64,000 bases of DNA from Siphonodentalium dalli (taxonomy: Eukaryota > Mollusca > Scaphopoda > Gadilida > Siphonodentaliidae), in NCBI GenBank assembly GCA_032622095.1, contig CP136064.1:37252426-37316425 (forward strand), in the 5' to 3' direction. The translations under genes and the position numbers were made by a program. Numbering within the stretch: the stretch's first letter is position 1; each line of letters starts with the position of its first letter. Positions 49,701 to 57,080 of the stretch are shown here, in pieces. A model generated the notes under the pieces. It searched no databases and was not told the origin of the DNA. It saw only the letters and a program-made list of their open reading frames with translations.

Positions 49701-52700
49701 AACAGATTAATGACAATTCAGAAAAAGGCTTTACGCATTATAAATTTAAGAAGATACAGGAGCCATACAGACCCCCTATTTGCAAAATGTAAAATACTGA
49801 AGATCCATGACCTATATACTTTAAGAGTTAACCTATTCGCTTTCGATTGTAGAAACAAAACAATACCACAATCTCTTCTTCCTTATTTGGTATGGAAAAA
49901 GAAAGGGAAAACACGACATTCCAGAGACGTAGAAGAAAAAGTACCCCGAACCGCATTTAGTTCTCTTTTGCCATTTCATGCTATTCCACATAAATGGAAT
50001 TTATTAAAGTCAAATATGCGCTCTATCGCATTAAGAAATTCTTTCAAAAAACGTCTTGCAGACTCAATTGTAGAGAAGTATCCTCACACAGTTCAATGCA
50101 GTAACACCTTTTGTCCTGACTGTAAGAATTAGTTTTAAGAATTTTTTAGTTTATACTTAAACTTACGCTTTTCACTGAAAACAACAAAAAACTAACAAAA
50201 ACAACCTATAATTCCAATTAATATATCTTTTGTTTATAGCACAGTGACTCAGCAGTGATGTATGTGTAGCTGAAGTGGCCTAGGGGTGGGACAGGAAGAC
50301 GACTGAATAGTCATATCCCTCCCCATCAGATATCTATGTTTGTTCTATATGTATTGTTATATTTTTATTTATGTATAGTTATCTGATGAATAAACTAATT
50401 TGAATTTGAATTTGAATTTGTACATGTTGATTGGTCGATGGTTAACGCCTCACCGCGTCATGGGCTGCATGTACATGTTGATTGGTCGACGGTTAACGCC
50501 GTTGTAGCGGCTAGACCATATCACGACCATGAACGGAATCAGATAGTCACAAAACATCGAACCGAAGCAACTGTGTAGATAAATCAGATAGTCACAAAAC
50601 ATCGTACCGAAGCAACTGTGTAGATAAACCAGATAGTCACAAAACATCGTACCGAAGCAACTGTGTATATAAATCAGATAGTCACAAAACATCGTACCGA
50701 AGCAACTGTGTAGATAAATCAGATAGTGGATTAAATTGGGGGGAAAAATAACTGTATACAAATAAAAGCACTCAAGAGGAAATGATTCCGCTTGGAGTCA
50801 GGAATATAAATTCAAGAACTGACTAGTATGCTAGCATACTACAAAACGCATAAATGTTAATTAAAGAATACATAAACAAAAACAAATAAATAACAATACA
50901 TTACCAAGGCTTCGCATCTAAATACGTAAAGTAGTTTCTAACATCAGATTTTGCAATGACAAGGTATTAATAATATTTTGTGAATCGCGAGCGAACCTTC
51001 TTTATCAATGCATCAACGGTCGGGTTGGTGACGCATAAGGTCACAAGTCGCCCAAACGACAGCTTCAACCCACGTATAATATTTGAAATATCTTAGAGTG
51101 AGTCGTTTCTCATCGATGATCTAGACAAACTTTGAAATTCAACCTGTTTTGAAAGATTGTGGCGATTTGTGTTGTGGAGCAACATCATCAAAACGAATAA
51201 ACTGTACTGTAGTAACTGGCTCAACTTGAGTGTAATGTTTGGGAGCAACTGGGCATCTTTAGTAGACGCGTCCATGGCCTCTGATACGGGTTCTACGACA
51301 GTAGTTATTTCGGTTACATCAATGTGTGTTGATTGTGATATACGGATACTGTTGGTCTGACTGATGTCTGTCTGAGTGTTGTCATCGGCACACTTTTTTG
51401 TAGAAACGACAGCAGAGTATGCGACTGTTTGAACTGGAGGCTGAAAACCAATTTTCTTCAGTTGCATCAAAATATGAAAGATGTTTCGTAGCCTTACACC
51501 TGTGAATTTTAAATACACAGACCCTTTTGGGACACGAACGATCCATTGCAGCATGGGAACCTTGCCAGTTAGAACATTGTTTTTGTCTTGAGAAATCCTT
51601 ATGATCATGTCCAGAAACAGAACAGTGCAATAATCATTTCTTTGCTTTTACAACGTTCCTGGCCATGGCCAAATCCCTAGCAGTTAAAACAGCGTAATGG
51701 ATTTGGAACATAGATACTTAAATATACCTCCATGTCAAAATCTTCATTCGATGGATGTTCGCACTGATTGAAGGTCAGAACATAACTGTTCAAAGCAACT
51801 TTGTATCCATCAATTGTCTTTAAAAACCTACGGACTTCAGTAACTCCATGTGGTGCCAACTCAGCTAATATCTCAGCTAATGACTCAGAATAATCAGATA
51901 TACCATGGGTCCTCAAAACAGCTCTGCTACTGTTCAATGTCTTGTGATCTGTAATCAACACTGTTACATGTGCAATAGATGTTAATTGCAGAAGAGCGTC
52001 AGATTGACTCCTTGAACATTCAATCAAAATAGGAGCCCAGTCCTGAATGGTTTGACATATTTCAATTGTCCAGCTATGCTTTGTCAATGACAAATACAGA
52101 AGGCATCTTGACATTCGGATCAAAGCCAAGAACCAAGTACTGAGGATATACCTCAGCACCATAGGAACTTCGCGAGTTAGCATTCTTACGTTCAATAAAT
52201 TTTTGTTTGCTTTGAGTTCATATGAAAAACAATAATCGACAACTAGCCCAGCAGCGGCCTCGGACTGTCCTTCGAATTACGGTCGGAATTATGGTACATC
52301 GCTTAAGCGGAGACAATCCTCTGCACAAATCAGTCTCCAGATACCTTCCCACATTGAGACAGTCATAAACATTACAGGATTGAAACATTTAACAAGCATT
52401 AAAACAAAATGGAAAGAGACATGACACGGAAAAAACATGCCTATAAAACAGAATACACAACTGGACATCAGGAACAAAATATGACAAAAATGTAATCTTA
52501 AACACTGGAGAGGCGTGGCCAGCCGATTTATTGTTATTAATTTCCATATTCACCATACTGGGGATGGCAGGCAGACAGTCTTACCAGACTATGCCATCCA
52601 TCACAATACACGACAGAAATATCCATAATTTTCATCATTATTATGTAATATATATGTGTATTGGAAATAAACTATCCTATCCTATTGAGCAATCACCTGT

Positions 52701-55700
52701 TTTGAGGAGATGTAGGACCAAAGAGTGCCATGATTTAAGCCCTAGTAACACCAGGAATCATAATATAGCACAGCTCACGAGATGGACCCCAAGGCAAACA
52801 GGGTGCTACATTATGGGATTCTTAGGCCTATTCGGCCCTGGGCCTTCACGGGATTCATGTACATGTACTTTCCAATACGCATGCACACGTCTACACACAT
52901 CTGGGGTGCTATTCACCAAGCGAGACTATTTTATAAACCAGGTAGTTTATATGGTAGCGGCTGAACGCAAAGGTATCTTTGCTTTAGCGCAAACGACACA
53001 CGCTGTCGATGGTGTGATTGATCCAATCTATGAGATTTGTCACCTGTCAATTGACGCCGTCTTACGACTAATTCACGAACACTCATCGGCCACAATCGGC
53101 ATGTATAGCGGTATAATGTTTGGGTATAATTGTGTGGAGACTCATGCTTGCGTTTATATATCTGCAGAATGAGTTTCAATGATATTAATGAGGTTTTTTT
53201 TAATTAGCACAGTGTGAAAATGAAGAGCCAAGAAGATAACGTCTCAGAAGAATTTTGTTTGTGTTTTGGTTCTTTGGATATTTCCCTGCTATTTCCAAAG
53301 AAATTTCTTTCCATGCATCATTTTTCCGGCGCTGGTGAATGGTGCAGGTTTCTTTGTTCTTTAATATTTTGATTCTTCTCTCCACAATGCCCAAAAAAGT
53401 GTTACGCTCGTCGGCAGTGGGGGGGGGGTCTGGAAAACAATTGCACATATAGGGCCCAAAAAAAAATTTCCGACCCCGAGGGACCCACCACCCCATTTGT
53501 GCAAATTTGTTCCTCCAAATGTTAGGGACCCACCCCCTTTCTCATGTTTTTATCAAAATTTCAGAGTTTTTTAGCCGTTCTTCAATAACTGTGTTAACTG
53601 CCTTTTGATCAATCCCATTCCACTATCCTTTTTTGGTGCAAAGTGTGTAAAATTAAGACTCAAGCAATAACATCCTTAATCGGTAAAGCACAGGTCAGAA
53701 AAACGAAAAATAAACTGTATTTCCAGGTGTTTCCTGGTGTCTCCAGTATCTAACAACAATAATAAAGCATTGTGTAGGTACACTGTATGTCACAAATTGC
53801 CCTAGACCGCATTATAGCCTTAATATATCGAGCGTGTTTAGTCTGACAGAGAACACTGGCCAGTGTAAATAGTAGTAAACAGGTCAGGGGTTCTACAATT
53901 ATTTGTGCATGATCAAAGAACTCTTTAGTCTTATTCACCAGGGTGGGTGAGTAGGGGATTTCTGTTGGTTAGGTATACACATAGATATATGGTTATTATA
54001 CCCCCGATATTAGTCGGCGGGTATATAGTTGACGTCTCGAGCCGTCCGTGTGTCCGTCCGTACAAACATTTTGCATCATAACTCAAGAGTCGGTTGTCAT
54101 ATTTTGATGCTCTATGACATGTGACGGACCAGAAATGGGGAACGAATATGCATAATATCACGGATTGTGAGTACCAATGCCCACCAGAGTTATCCATGGG
54201 CCCTGCTTATGAAATTCAATCCGTACAAAGTTTTTGCCATATAAGTTGAAGTGTCGGTTGTCGAATTTTGAAGTGGTTTGGTATGGTGATAGACCTGAAT
54301 GATACGGGAATGATGTGTGCATATATTACTGCATATCACAGGTTTTGCCTGTCGATGCATACCAGAGCTACCAACTTGGTTCCATCCGTAAACACATTTT
54401 GCATTATTATAACTCAACCATTTGTATGTATATTTGTGCACTAGAGTCTGCAGTATAGTCTCAGTCAGATTTTATTCTTGATTTTAGTTTGAACTTTGAA
54501 GACATTGAAGAATGTCATTTCTCAAAGCATCTGAATGCATCACATTATTTCAGTTCATATATTTGTAAGCGATAACAGTATGCAATTAGTATTGTAGTTT
54601 AGTCTTGTTGCGCAGTATTTAAGCTTCAAGATGAAGTTCGTAAATTCAAGGAGAATAGCGTCACCTTCAGTTGGGATTGTCTGAACAATAAACAGTAACG
54701 GCCATTCATCATAACCAATTCAGTTTTATTTGGATAAGTGCTGCAAATTAACATTACTTGCAATCATTAAAAATATGAGAAATAACCAGAAGGAATGAAA
54801 TTGATTGCATGCCGGAACAAGACAGTATTTCAGACATTCGAAATTTATGAGATACCATTTCCAATTTCATGTTATGCAACAATCGGGTCAATGATATCTA
54901 GTCATCATTGAGTATTCACCATGTAGTATTTGTGATACAGTTTTTTTTTTATTTTATTACTTTTATTCGGGTAATACAACTGGGTAATACATTATTTTGT
55001 TTTACTAAATTACGGTTTTCCACTGAGAAGTGGGACGGGATCATGTGATATCCAGAATGTTGCTAAATCTGAGGCTAAATAGTCACTATAGATGTCCATA
55101 TAGCCATATGCCAACAAACATGATACTAACATGCTTACAAACAACATTACATGGTCAGTAGTTGTAAATTGTTTGAAAAAAAACCCATTTTAGAAATAAA
55201 ATTACAAGCACGATTGTTTCGGCCTCTGGACCACCCACCCACCCCGGCCCTATATACGGATTTTTTTTTGTAGACCCCCCTCATGTCGTCGGTGGTATAT
55301 TTCGCCCCACGTCCTTTTCCTCGGTTGCTCATTGTTGAAATGTGTATAGACGTGTACTGCTACACGCAGCATGTTTATGTGACCGGTGGTCAATCTATGA
55401 TTGCCACCAATCACCTTGATTGGATAATCCTATATGGCGCGGCGATGTCTTCCCATCGATATGTCCACCGATAGCTTCGCATTGAGCGTCGCCTCGTAAA
55501 ACTACCTGGACTATATTATAAACCCAGCCGGTGAATAGCACCCCTGCTGTCTACAACTGATATATTTTCCGTTTAGGTGGTATACTTATACTTGGTGCTG
55601 TATCGTCATTTGCGTCAGCAAGGTTCAGGGATTCGACCAAACGAACGCAAGATACACACGATTCTTTGCAAGGAAGCCACATCACGGACACGGAGTTGAT

Positions 55701-55800
55701 TCCATTGAACAGGGCGGATTATTTCAGCAGGACATTGCCCGAACAGACAGCTTCGCTTGTTGACTCGATGAGCTTGAACAACATTTCTGTGTGCACATGA
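37408..55800 (+). CDS. SLC16/MCT-like major facilitator transporter gene (five exons in view)
   Basis: Five exons read as one monocarboxylate-transporter-like protein and every junction is phase 1: 37408-37729, 38928-39071, 41943-42731, 43349-43399, 55577-55800 (TGA at 55798). Excluding the exon 1 expansion, the product would be about 464 residues, normal for SLC16. The N-terminus has DTGWAW in place of the family motif [D/E]G[G/S][W/F][G/A]W, followed by TM1. Exon 3 holds TM4 to about TM11, with a hydrophilic central loop (TPFEGVAATDVKNG region). Family members are plasma-membrane carriers for monocarboxylates or related solutes; this substrate cannot be told. The introns are full of mobile elements, and the last is about 12.2 kb. 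Exon 1 contains in-frame stops caused by a tandem expansion, so this copy may be non-functional or start at a later ATG. Confidence 0.8.
37491..37630. repeat. 35-bp tandem repeat, four copies, inside exon 1
   Basis: Units at 37491, 37526, 37561 and 37596, each starting TATG(A/C)TGATGCTCTCTGG and ending TATTCTG. The orthologous spot in the 57081-57297 exon has one unit. Confidence 0.95.
37681..38055. repeat. 75-bp tandem repeat, five copies, spanning the exon 1 splice donor
   Basis: Units start at 37681, 37756, 37831, 37906 and 37981 with CAAAC(T/G)TCGACAGTAG. Each carries the end of exon 1 and a GTACGTAG donor (GT at 37730, 37805, 37880, 37955, 38030). The last unit has CTTG before GT instead of CTAG or TTAG. 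Reading through the first donor meets TAG in frame. Confidence 0.95.
38056..38927. other. Transporter intron 1
   Basis: AT-rich intron with no other gene or clear repeat. It ends in a TTTTCATCCATAG acceptor at 38927. Confidence 0.6.
38928..39071 (+). CDS. Transporter exon 2 (TM2-TM3 region)
   Basis: 144 nt, phase 1 in and out. Encodes APIAGTIINN..C, then GAVLTVVGYSLSYLM and LLGLLVTYGILAG, as in MCT transmembrane segments 2-3 (family pattern G..l...G...s and G.l.G.G). The donor is GT at 39072. The two Cys codons in the short loop (N-C-R-T-C) are unusual, since the family often has a basic R-x-G-x-R-type loop there. Confidence 0.75.
39072..39712. other. Intron 2, first part; no feature recognised
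   Basis: No supported gene. Short open frames here have no domain. Confidence 0.5.
39713..39981. repeat. 54-bp minisatellite, five copies, in intron 2
   Basis: Units start at 39713, 39767, 39821, 39875 and 39929, with CAGT(C/A)CCCTGTNAC(A/G)CTGAACTTAACACTGG. The plus frame is open across all units (an 18-residue period with SPVTLNLTLALPT), but it lies in an intron and has no start context. Confidence 0.95.
40360..41085. repeat. Diverged tandem repeat, about 350-bp period
   Basis: GAGTAAACCGT(C/T)CC-type blocks at about 40503 and 40857, each followed by an AAAATCG(T/C)ACT block, then a CGGTCAAATTTT / GGGGTCAAATTTTT block and (G/A)TACCTACAGT, reveal two units. A partial third precedes them near 40360-40440 (GCGTACCTTTGGCGTA, CGATGTACCTGCTCGTGCATTA). 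Non-coding. Confidence 0.6.
41086..41678. other. Intron 2, middle part; dispersed-repeat-like
   Basis: Contains paired phrases such as GGAGATAACTCC and GGGCCATAACTCCGTG, typical of interspersed non-coding repeats, but no second copy was seen in this window. Confidence 0.35.
41679..41823. repeat. Inverted-repeat arm, pairs with 44312-44458
   Basis: Starts GGTATTTCCAATTAAACGGAA and includes GGTTACAACATGGAA, ATACATGATGGCAGCGGTCAG and GCGTAGCGAGGGGACTGAA. The 44312-44458 stretch is its close reverse complement. Together the arms bracket transporter exons 3 and 4. Confidence 0.9.
41769..41918. repeat. 50-51-bp tandem repeat, three copies, just before exon 3
   Basis: Units start at 41769, 41819 and 41870 with CATGATGGCAGCGGTCAGA. 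The last lies about 25-70 bp upstream of the exon 3 acceptor at 41942. The single-copy form is in the 44312-44458 arm. Confidence 0.95.
41943..42731 (+). CDS. Transporter exon 3 (main membrane exon)
   Basis: 789 nt, with acceptor TTTTGTAG ending at 41942 and donor GTGAGT at 42732. Phase 1 on both sides (2 + 262 codons + 1). Encodes SIGFYFKKYRIVVTALVLIGGAIG (TM4-5 region with the basic FKKYR loop), LRGVFLLLAAI (TM6), the hydrophilic central loop, NKAFVCTCIAGGCWN (TM7), PLGLANTASRLIIGIL (TM8, with the usual R in the loop), and then TM9-TM11 to YLVSPPLVG. No stops. Confidence 0.85.
42831..43060 (+). mobile_element. tRNA-derived SINE-like element in intron 3
   Basis: The head resembles a tRNA gene: an A-box-like TGGTCCAGTTGTTAG at about 42838-42852 and a B-box-like GAGTTCGCAGCC at about 42893-42904, 55 bases apart, starting AGCTCCGTGG. 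It lacks a clean acceptor stem, so it is a SINE head rather than a functional tRNA. The 3' limit is uncertain. Confidence 0.6.
43349..43399 (+). CDS. Transporter exon 4 (small, 51 nt)
   Basis: Acceptor TCTATTATAG ends at 43348 and donor GTACGT starts at 43400. Phase 1 in and out (2 + 16 codons + 1). Encodes GLMIDAGGNYEQAYMIVG across junctions, matching the family pattern P..G.i.D..g.Y...f...G between TM11 and TM12. Confidence 0.75.
43520..44014. mobile_element. MITE-like element, copy 2 of the 6098-6717 family
   Basis: Begins with CATACGCACACG and GGTTCATGATTAGAT, ends with GCGTATTGGCTGG, and shares GATAACTCTATA and GCGAAATAATGG inside. Contains a run of about 20 C (about 43849-43867). Confidence 0.65.
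44263..44654. mobile_element. TA-flanked MITE, copy 2 of the 33994-34387 family
   Basis: 392 bp, flanked by TA (44261-44262 and 44655-44656). The ends ACCCTTCCATGA and the reverse complement of TCATAAAAGGGT are imperfect inverted repeats. An internal hairpin has CCAATGTATTCTATATATGCG and GCCTCGCATATATAAGAACAT, as in the other copy. Part of its interior (44312-44458) is the inverted arm matching 41679-41823. Confidence 0.7.
45095..45895 (+). CDS. LINE ORF1 protein (coiled coil, RNA-binding-like)
   Basis: 266 residues from the ATG at 45095 (MSKTNKNAHNKG), preferred over upstream non-ATG codons. It has a basic N-terminus, then a long coiled coil (residues about 20-110; KMELIMSQMKEISDEQ, NIPELEERV). 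A globular C-terminal half carries NLLFYGI, DRMINAHRLP, KISIRTDLPPELKRERAQL-like charged text, and a closing RIRVEGVNVVL. This layout matches ORF1 nucleic-acid chaperones that coat LINE RNA in the cytoplasm. It is followed 1.1 kb later by ORF2. Confidence 0.85.
   Translation: MSKTNKNAHNKGDTVTKSDLDEWMASMKSVIDSNMKGINQELASVTSKMELIMSQMKEISDEQKDLASAIESNETQIQDIVDTNIPELEERVMAKLCEISDRGMLREIHDRKYNLLFYGIKQETAQEDSYAVLLKFFIKTLEMEKETADKIVDRMINAHRLPIEHKPMVAQGVQASPPPHPTIACMATDRDKQAVMNLIEKIQGKRISIRTDLPPELKRERAQLAKKAYSLRMKDKNLKTRIRVEGVNVVLQTKNSAGRWVTIHDS
45896..47027. repeat. Inter-ORF spacer built of degenerate repeats
   Basis: A unit of the form TCTGATTTAGACA(A/G)ATA..., GTT(C/G)GCATTTCTG, ACATATTC(A/T)(G/A)TGTC(T/C)(T/C)ATTAAACA and GTGATGAACTTTAATGTTTCTA recurs at about 46031, 46119, 46257 and 46524 with varying length. 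There is no coding frame. Long spacers between LINE ORFs are unusual and could hold translation or promoter signals (inference). Confidence 0.7.
47028..50132 (+). CDS. LINE ORF2: APE endonuclease and reverse transcriptase, intact
   Basis: 1,034 residues from ATG at 47028. The endonuclease spans about residues 58-280: SINCQSLN at 61-68, GLSET 92-96, SIYRP 171-175, GDYNVN 208-213, LIDQIL 252-257 and SDHFG 275-279, so the catalytic Asp, Asn and His positions are present. RT spans about 560-830: NYRPISILP 581-589, QFGYRK 617-622, LDFSKAFD 655-662, GVPQGSILGP 712-721 and YADD 742-745, giving an intact metal-binding triad. The C-terminus ends with a C..FC..C cluster. It carries out target-primed reverse transcription of its own RNA. 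The length and integrity suggest recent, possibly current, activity. Confidence 0.95.
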   Translation: MAGNTTNMLFSGKEFTDLYYEENDNENSIQITQVLPNCDYLTPQEYNVKVSKKSSTMSVFSINCQSLNANWDALNNLIFEMQNNREKLAVIGLSETFRIPDNQNFTIEGYHPLLSKTRPDGDGIRGGVGLYIRNDLNYNIREDLSIFSLHIFESLFVEIVIPHQKSYVIGSIYRPNSPPKADLNKFIEHMKEIMTKINEENKKAFLMGDYNVNYMNYGKHEKTSYFIDNSFSDGFVPTVTKPTRITNYSATLIDQILTNHTAQNLESGIIVCDVSDHFGIYTRETEQKDYYCTQKTMRKRSFSDENISCFKRILSAENYQNVLFRECPNESYNAYIEIYQNAFEIAFPLRSTTIPKRFQKQQPWMTKELLQISVEKNKLFQLKFKNTNNTQNESRYKDHCKLFNRERRKAKQVYYQTMLTRYKNDSHRIWNIMREALQYENPKRVVPKNIKLNGQQIVEPERIANEFNEYFANIGHLVAKNIPQAKHHFTDYIDKPQSTSMFMFPTCPEEVVSIIKQMKDKRSLDINGISTSFMKIIVNEVALPLTHIINRSLETGSVPDGMKIAKVIPLYKSGQSEDISNYRPISILPTFSKVLEKIVHKRVTNYLNSRNILFPNQFGYRKYHSTIHPVLNFLNDVAMNNDNKKTKACTLSIFLDFSKAFDSINHEILLSKLTNYGIRGTANEWFRSYLNNRTQLVEINDTRSTKMPLLCGVPQGSILGPLIFLLYINDMHRSTDLNILSYADDTTAYLSHRNLDFIFKRANNELNNISQWCKANKLSLNIEKTKFMLIQPTGGEYRCGNHQLTLDGQLIERIGNDCPKHSFKFLGIHIDDNLTFKSHVASIASKISQSLYFINRAKNILPHLCLKTLYLTLIQSHLLYGIEIWGNAKSCNRLMTIQKKALRIINLRRYRSHTDPLFAKCKILKIHDLYTLRVNLFAFDCRNKTIPQSLLPYLVWKKKGKTRHSRDVEEKVPRTAFSSLLPFHAIPHKWNLLKSNMRSIALRNSFKKRLADSIVEKYPHTVQCSNTFCPDCKN
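50538..50730. repeat. 45-bp minisatellite, four copies plus a partial
   Basis: Units start at 50538, 50583, 50628 and 50673 with ATCAGATAGTCACAAAACATC (or ACC...), and a partial begins at 50718. The minus-strand frame is open through it (15-residue period), without gene context. Confidence 0.95.
50731..51089. other. No recognised gene
   Basis: AT-rich intronic DNA of the transporter; nothing supported. Confidence 0.4.
51090..52230 (-). pseudogene. LINE gag-like ORF1 remnant with CCHC knuckles
   Basis: On the minus strand, a block like YLVLGFDPNVKMPSVFV (about 52130-52080) is followed by AEILAELAPHGVTEVRRF (51880-51820), YVLTFNQCEHP and YVPNPLRCFNC (51715-51677). Zinc-knuckle pieces follow (HDHKD..., KQCSNWQGSHAAMDRSC near 51600-51525), then VCVFKIHRCKATKHLSYFDA-like text. 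This is the gag-like ORF1 type found in I-clade and related LINEs. The CCHC spacing is broken (CSNW in place of C.NC) and the frame changes at least twice (near 52130 and 51640). No RT follows, so it is a fragment. Confidence 0.7.
52500..52690 (+). repeat. 3' end of an unrelated retroelement
   Basis: A short stretch ending GGAAATAAACTATCCTATCC, with a five-base tail repeat (TATCC), as in LINE/SINE 3' termini. It begins about GGCGTGGCCAGCCG. The frame at 52531-53172 that crosses it is not credible as a gene. Confidence 0.45.
52904..53045. repeat. Inverted repeat arm (GGGGTGCTATTCACC end), left
   Basis: GGGGTGCTATTCACC, CCAGGTAGTTT and GATTGATCCAATC-like landmarks recur inverted at 55395-55546. 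They may be the two ends of one 2.65-kb TIR element, but the flanks show no clear target duplication. Confidence 0.6.
53415..53610. repeat. Dispersed repeat, copy 2 of the 2960-3170 family
   Basis: Same motif order (G run, TCTGGAAAACAATTGCAC, GGGCCC plus A run, CGACCC, ACCCACCACCCC, GGGACCCAC). Lies inside the putative 52904-55546 element. Confidence 0.65.
53611..54050. other. No recognised gene
   Basis: AT-rich intronic DNA, nothing supported. Confidence 0.4.
54051..54430. repeat. Diverged tandem repeat, about 165-bp period
   Basis: The phrase TCCGTACAAACATTTTGCAT...AACTCAA recurs in changed form near 54055, 54220 and 54388, with GTCGGTTGTC(A/G) following the first two. Non-coding. Confidence 0.6.
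54431..55394. other. No recognised gene
   Basis: AT-rich intronic DNA with poly-T runs near 54945-54955 and 55259-55270. Confidence 0.4.
55395..55546. repeat. Inverted repeat arm, right (GGTGAATAGCACCCC end)
   Basis: Reverse complement of the 52904-53045 repeat, ending 30 bp before the last transporter exon. Confidence 0.6.
55577..55800 (+). CDS. Transporter exon 5 (last coding exon)
   Basis: Acceptor TTTCCGTTTAG ends at 55576, and phase 1 fits exon 4 exactly. Encodes the last membrane segment (GGILILGAVSSFASA) and a cytosolic tail of about 58 residues with many Ser/Thr and acidic residues (TDTELIPLNRADYF), ending NNISVCT and TGA at 55798-55800. MCT proteins normally end in such a hydrophilic tail, which supports the five-exon model across the 12-kb intron. 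Confidence 0.8.
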
Positions 55801-56695
55801 GCTACACACATGTGTATAATTTCGACACAATTCGTCCCACACTGAACTGTTGTTCGGTGCACACTAGACATATGTGCATTATCAACTATCACTTGAATTT
55901 GTGTTGTTTATACCAGTAACTGTTGTCGTGTTGCCATCAATATCCGTAGTATACGATTATGGTTTCGGGTTTTAAACAAAACTCACAAGTATATCATATA
56001 AAAAATTCAGGATCGTTTCTCTGGTCCTCAATGTGAGAGTTTACTCTGAGATTACTTTGTGATCGCCATGTGGCCTTATTTTGTATCTCCTAGTTGTAAC
56101 CAATCTTTATTAGATTATTTTAGACGAGAAAGGCCTGCCCAAACTCACACACATGTAACTAATGCAGACATGGTTCACTAGTATATAATATAATATAAAC
56201 TATATGCTTCTTTGTATAAATAATGTGATATTTAATTATCGATATGTCGTTTTGAACGACGTTTACATAATTCCTCCATAACTATTCTTAGCAAGTAATC
56301 TTTCCGAAGAAATGTTTTTCTCATCAAAGTGAGCTCTGAGTGGCAAGAAGTTTGATCGCCATGATTTCTCACAATAGGAATCGTAAACGTCAATTCTGCG
56401 ATAAAGGTTGTCGAACCATCCCAAAAATTACGACTACTATTAGCCATTCGTAATTCTTATCAGCAGTAGTTCATTGTGCGAAAGTTGTATATTCATTAAA
56501 ATACAGATATAAAGAGGAGCCACTCGGGAACAAACCAGTCACTTTAATGAGAATTTCATCCATAGCACCAATATTTAAACGTATATTTTCGAGACGAGAC
56601 GTATGGTACTGATAAATCAGACATAGATAATCGTCTCCTGGTCGTTATATCGCGAATTTACCACAAACCATTAGCGATATTATCATAACTTTATC
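55801..56695. other. 3' flank of the transporter; no gene recognised
   Basis: Probably includes the transporter 3' UTR; no clear polyadenylation signal was pinned down. GAATTTCATCCATAGCACC at about 56560 resembles the exon 2 acceptor at 38918-38931 but continues differently. Confidence 0.4.
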
Positions 56696-56885
56696 ACGCC
56701 AATAAAACCTAGTTTTAATTGAGATCGAATTCCAAAAACTAAAACTGAGTTTATCACAAAACTGGGTTTAACTACACTAAAACCTAGTTTTAGTCCCGTA
56801 AAACCTAGTTTTAGTCCCGTAAAACCTAGTTTTACTACAGTAAAACTAAGTTTTACTCCTATTAAAACCTAGAATAAAACCTACT
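56696..56885. repeat. AAAACCTAGTTTT minisatellite
   Basis: Seven or so units of AAAACCTAGTTTTA, two with a TCCCGT spacer (about 21-bp period), degrade towards both ends. The core AAAAC-CTAG-TTTT is nearly palindromic. Confidence 0.85.
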
Positions 56886-57080
56886 CTAAACCAGAGATTC
56901 CGATACGGGCCATAGATTGAGCCACTCGCGAACAATCGTGACTAGAAAATTAAATGGGCCTTTACTTACGTTTTTCTTATCGTTTAATTCCTTCACATAT
57001 TTTGTCCAAGGGTATGAGGTTTCGGTAACAGTGCTCGTTACAAAATGTTCTTTAAAGTTGTTATTCTTGTATCATTTTAG

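Larger units (their letters stand above)
44834..50418 (+). mobile_element. Apparently intact non-LTR retrotransposon, 5.6 kb
   Basis: Bounded by a target-site duplication TGTACA (44828-44833 and 50419-50424) inside the minisatellite. It has a 5' UTR starting GGGTGACTTCCGGTGTCGGCG, ORF1 (45095-45895), a 1.1-kb repeat-rich spacer, ORF2 (47028-50132), and a 3' UTR with a GGGGTGGGACAGG...CTCCCC pair. The tail is TTTGAA repeats after AATAAAC. No stop or frameshift in either ORF. The RT motifs fit the Jockey/CR1/L2 side of LINEs; the exact clade needs a phylogeny. Confidence 0.9.
44707..50501. repeat. 51-bp minisatellite split by a LINE insertion
   Basis: Units start at 44707, 44758 and 44809 (CACCGCGTCATGGGCTGCATG...). 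The third is cut at 44833 and resumes at 50419, and a fourth unit begins at 50451. The interruption is the intact LINE. Confidence 0.95.

Noticed and set aside
51093-51608. Stand-alone host gene with zinc knuckle
   Set aside because: The Cys-rich part joins in sense to the LINE gag-like block at 51677-52200 with frame changes, so it is a retroelement remnant.
52531-53172. 213-codon open frame on +
   Set aside because: It crosses a retroelement 3' tail and an inverted-repeat arm and has no recognisable domain or codon pattern.
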